Source of the DNA: an uncultured Lachnospiraceae bacterium
GTDB lineage: Bacteria; Bacillota; Clostridia; Lachnospirales; Lachnospiraceae
NCBI GenBank assembly: GCA_934343915.1
Contig: CAKRIL010000014.1
Span: 1 to 64,000 of the forward strand
DNA length: 64,000 nucleotides
Reading direction: 5' to 3'
Positions within the stretch are counted from its first letter, which is position 1. The number at the start of each line of letters is the position of its first letter. The position numbers and the translations under genes were made by a program. Positions 61,294 through 64,000 of the stretch are shown here, piece after piece. The notes below the pieces were generated by a model that searched no databases, had not been told where the DNA came from, and saw nothing but the letters and a program-made list of their open reading frames with translations.

Positions 61294-62480
61294 AGCTTTT
61301 ATTTATACGTTGGACATCTTTTATGCGCTGGGGCATAGAGGAAGCTTTTAAGAAACTCAATATAGATTATGATGTGTTTGAATATAATTTCGCGGATTGG
61401 GAGAAGGACGAACGCTTCTGTGAAATGCTTGATGACAAGCTGGAAACAGGTGTGTATGATTTGGTGTTTTCCGTGAATTTCATGCCGCTTGCGTCCGCTG
61501 TATGCATGGACAGGCAGATAAAGTATTATTCGTGGGTGTATGACAGTCCGCTGCATATCAGGGACCTGACACCGCTTCTTAACGGCTGTAATGAGGTGTT
61601 CTTTTTTGACAGACAGCAGGCGGAGAGCTATGCGGCAGCAGGGGTTAATGCGCATCATCTGCCGCTTGCGGCAAGTGCGAGTGTATTCGATGAGGCGATT
61701 AACGGTGTAGGAAGGGATAATGCCTTAAAGTACGACGCCGCAAAGGGCGATGCAGAAAGGTATAGAGCGGACGTGTCACTTGTGGGACAGTTGTATGCAA
61801 CAGATTATGCAGCATACACTTCCGTCCTTGAACCATATCTCAAGGGGTATCTCGAAGGCATAATTGCCGCTCAGTCAAAGCTCTACGGTGCATATCTTAT
61901 ACCTGACCTCGTAAGAGCAGACCTTCTTGAAGCTATGAATATATGTTATGCGGATAAGTTAAAGAATGTCAATGGAATGCAGGGCTTCAGAATGGGTAAG
62001 AGGGAGCTTGAATATATGCTTGCCTGTGAGGTGACGAATCGTGAGAGAAGGACTGCACTTTCAATTCTTGCCCCACGTTATGATACAGTGCTGTACAGCT
62101 CTAATCCGGCAGGTGATATAAAAGGATTAAGACAGGGCGGATATATTGATTATCTCACACAGATGCCGATAATATTTAAGAACAGCAAAATTAACCTTAA
62201 TATATCACTCAAGGCGATTCAGAGCGGTATTCCGCTCAGAGTGCTCGACATTATGGCATGCGGAGGCTTTGTGCTCACCAATTATCAGGAGGAGATTGCG
62301 GAGTACCTGCGGCCGGGTGAAGCATGCGTTATGTATGAATCCATTGAGGATATGTATGAGAAGGCTTCGTATTATCTTGCACATGATACGCAGAGAATGC
62401 AGATTGCAGCGTGTGGAAGGGAACTGATAGAGCGGGAATTTACATTTGAGAGCAGGATAAGGGAGATGCTGGGAATTTAA
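61290..62480 (+). CDS. CgeB-like glycosyltransferase (DUF3880/Glyco_trans_1_2)
   Basis: A 396-residue GT-B protein of the same family as the genes flanking flagellin. It begins KLLFIRWTSFMRWGIEEAFK, has YSWVYDSPLHIRDLTPLL, VSLVGQLYATDYAAYTSVLE, INLNISLKAIQSGIPLRVLD and MACGGFVLTNYQEEIAEYL. Its start codon overlaps the stop of the Toprim gene (ATGA), so although different in base composition it may be read from the same transcript. CAGGAG lies five bases before the ATG. It is more G/C-rich than the pair to its left. Confidence 0.83.
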   Translation: MKLLFIRWTSFMRWGIEEAFKKLNIDYDVFEYNFADWEKDERFCEMLDDKLETGVYDLVFSVNFMPLASAVCMDRQIKYYSWVYDSPLHIRDLTPLLNGCNEVFFFDRQQAESYAAAGVNAHHLPLAASASVFDEAINGVGRDNALKYDAAKGDAERYRADVSLVGQLYATDYAAYTSVLEPYLKGYLEGIIAAQSKLYGAYLIPDLVRADLLEAMNICYADKLKNVNGMQGFRMGKRELEYMLACEVTNRERRTALSILAPRYDTVLYSSNPAGDIKGLRQGGYIDYLTQMPIIFKNSKINLNISLKAIQSGIPLRVLDIMACGGFVLTNYQEEIAEYLRPGEACVMYESIEDMYEKASYYLAHDTQRMQIAACGRELIEREFTFESRIREMLGI

Positions 62481-62501
62481 TGAAAGGCAGGTGCTTATAT
62501 A

Positions 62502-63458
62502 ATGAATAACGCAGATAATCAGTATGATGTCCTGGTTATGGTAGTCCCGAAGGATTTTGAGAGGCTTAAGTATAATTATAAGAGACTTTCCGAGTACCTT
62601 CCGGGAAGAAATATATATTTTGTCGGAAATGAAGAAGTAGGGGAACGTGTGCACAGTGCCGGACTTGGAGAGCGTGTCGGCTGGATTGATGAGAATTCAA
62701 TACTGTCATTTGACAGGGTTCATGCCGTGATGGAAGAGCGGATGAGAGAGTGGCTTGAGGGAAGACCAATGCCAAGGAATATAACAGGCTGGTATTATCA
62801 GCAGTTTCTGAAGATGCAGTATGCGAGAATGTGTAAGGATGAATATTACATGGTGTGGGACGGGGATACAATTCCGTGCAGGCATTTTTCCATGTTCTCG
62901 GATGATGGCAGACCGTACCTTGACCTCAAGCATGAATACCATGAGGAATATTTTAATACACTCATGAAGCTCGTACCTGACCTTCACAAATGTATTGATA
63001 AGTCATTCATATCTGAGCATATGCTTATGAGATGTGACATTATGTGCGAGCTGCTTGCAGACATAGAAAAAGCTGAATATAACGGAACTGAATTCTGGGA
63101 GAAGATATTATGGTCGATTGAGATGGCTGATATACAGTCTAACAGCTTCAGCGAGTTCGAAAGCTATGGTACATATATAGCGTTAAGGCATCCTGGGTGC
63201 TATAAGCTTCGTAACTGGAACTCGTTCAGGTATGGTGGTGCTTACTTTCATTCAGAGGCAATAACGGATGATGACTATGACTGGCTGGGGAAGGACTTTT
63301 TCGCGATATCCTTTGAGAAGGCGCATTCAGTCAGGGCTGACCATGAGAATCTGTTCAACAATAAGGAGTACCAGTCGAAGCTGTCGGCAAGGAAGATGCT
63401 TGAGCTTGCGCAGGAGGATTACGAAGGAGATTCCTATAAAGAAATGTGGGATACATAG
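62502..63458 (+). CDS. DUF6492-like putative glycosyltransferase
   Basis: A 318-residue protein with YDVLVMVVPKDFERLKYNYK, the central WYYQQFLKMQYARMCKDEYY and YMVWDGDTIPCRHFSMF, which carries a DxD-type motif (DGD) as in GT-A enzymes, and KHEYHEEYFNTLMKLVP. The layout fits the DUF6492 group found in glycan loci. The function is probably sugar transfer; donor and acceptor unknown. It lies 21 bases after the CgeB-like gene and two bases before another CgeB-like gene that runs off the window. Confidence 0.72.
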   Translation: MNNADNQYDVLVMVVPKDFERLKYNYKRLSEYLPGRNIYFVGNEEVGERVHSAGLGERVGWIDENSILSFDRVHAVMEERMREWLEGRPMPRNITGWYYQQFLKMQYARMCKDEYYMVWDGDTIPCRHFSMFSDDGRPYLDLKHEYHEEYFNTLMKLVPDLHKCIDKSFISEHMLMRCDIMCELLADIEKAEYNGTEFWEKILWSIEMADIQSNSFSEFESYGTYIALRHPGCYKLRNWNSFRYGGAYFHSEAITDDDYDWLGKDFFAISFEKAHSVRADHENLFNNKEYQSKLSARKMLELAQEDYEGDSYKEMWDT

Positions 63459-63460
63459 AT

Positions 63461-64000
63461 ATGAAAATACTGTTATTTGATTGGCATGACAACTCGTCGC
63501 AGGATGCATGTGAATGTCTGCTGCGGCTTGGACATGAGGTGGCTGATGTAAAATACCGGCTTACGGATAAGTTTCATGATGAACAGCTTGAAAGCAGCCT
63601 GACGGGTGCGATTGTTCAGCATGGATTTGAGATGATATTTTCGTTCGATTATTTTCCTGTGCTTTCCGATATTGCAGAAAGGACAGGAGTAAAATACATA
63701 TCATGGGTGTATGACAGCCCGCACAATACACTGTATGCAAAAAATATTTTTAACAAATGCAATTATATTTTCTGCTTTGACAGCTTAGATGCCGGGAGAC
63801 TCAGGCAGCTTGGGGTGCGGCATGCATATCATATGCCTCTTGCCGCCAATGTGGGAAGACTGGATGCATTGCTCGGAGAGCTTAGCGTGCCGTGTCATTA
63901 TGACTATGATATATCGTTTGTGGGAAGCCTCTATCGTGGTAGGTATAATTTTTACGACAGCATAAAAATGCCGGAGTATTACAGAGGCTTTTATGATGGT
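63461..64000 (+). CDS. CgeB-like glycosyltransferase, cut by window end
   Basis: The first 180 codons of a GT-B protein, open to the last base. It begins MKILLFDWHDNSSQDACECL, with ISWVYDSPHNTLYAKNIFNK, LRQLGVRHAYHMPLAANVGR and YDISFVGSLYRGRYNFYDSI, closest in layout to the gene at 23917. The Glyco_trans_1_2 C-terminal half lies outside the window. It starts two bases after the preceding stop codon. Confidence 0.8.
   Translation, partial: MKILLFDWHDNSSQDACECLLRLGHEVADVKYRLTDKFHDEQLESSLTGAIVQHGFEMIFSFDYFPVLSDIAERTGVKYISWVYDSPHNTLYAKNIFNKCNYIFCFDSLDAGRLRQLGVRHAYHMPLAANVGRLDALLGELSVPCHYDYDISFVGSLYRGRYNFYDSIKMPEYYRGFYDG

Noticed and set aside
22678..64000. Whole glycan region as a capsule or teichoic acid locus unrelated to flagella
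   Set aside because: No Wzx/Wzy, ABC exporter or polymer ligase is seen in the window, and the region adjoins flagellin and includes a sigma-28 promoter. A separate surface glycan still cannot be ruled out.

Overview
This window looks like a chromosomal segment from a motile, endospore-forming, low-to-mid GC Firmicute, most likely a Lachnospiraceae (Roseburia / Agathobacter / Lachnospira-like). The basis is a clostridial flagellar gene order, a short flagellin of Roseburia/Butyrivibrio type, SpoIIID beside an mbl-type MreB gene, strong AGGAGG ribosome sites, and A/T-biased codon use in the accessory part. The species is inferred from gene content only.

Layout. Positions 1-1.5 kb hold a broken HTH-TPR regulator and spoIIID (TTG start, candidate sigma-E promoter). 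Positions 1.6-4.6 kb hold trkA-trkH potassium uptake on the minus strand. Positions 4.8-7.9 kb hold mbl, flgF (flhO), flgG (flhP) and a flgJ-type rod protein; spoIIID-mbl-flhO-flhP is also the Bacillus subtilis order. Positions 7.9-11.4 kb hold recD2, comFC and yvyF. Positions 11.5-17.9 kb hold flgM, flgN, two different flgK genes, flgL, fliW and csrA. Positions 18-21.6 kb hold flaG, fliD, fliS and a FliT-like gene. Flagellin lies at 21.8-22.6 kb behind a near-consensus sigma-28 promoter and a leader with two GGA motifs placed like CsrA sites.

From 22.6 kb to the right edge the window is a very large glycan locus. It holds CgeB-like glycosyltransferases (four, the last cut by the window edge), three LicD-family proteins, WbqC, methyltransferases (FkbM, TylF and class I types), a DegT/DnrJ aminotransferase, a radical SAM protein, many GT2/GT4/GT32-type transferases, and a block (43.8-51.3 kb) for choline kinase, choline-phosphate cytidylyltransferase, a BCCT transporter, a pentose-phosphate epimerase-like protein, a TarI-like cytidylyltransferase and a TarJ-like dehydrogenase. 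That block resembles the pneumococcal lic1/tarIJ genes and predicts CDP-choline and CDP-ribitol. Ten consecutive genes (30.1-43.8 kb) each carry the same small Rossmann-like module, N- or C-terminal (degenerate in one), on otherwise unrelated enzymes; this is the most unusual architecture here.

The minus strand from 58.9 to 51.3 kb carries a second glycan operon (CDP-polyol phosphotransferase family protein, methyltransferase, GT4-GT2 fusion). A sigma-28-like promoter then leads into a small helical protein of unknown family and a duplicated two-gene module. At 59.1-61.3 kb an ATPase/Toprim pair, candidate anti-phage defence, sits between the glycan genes with its own promoter. The working picture is a flagellar regulon whose filament protein is probably decorated by the adjacent enzymes, perhaps with phosphocholine and/or ribitol-phosphate; the link to flagellin is inferred from position and promoters, not shown.
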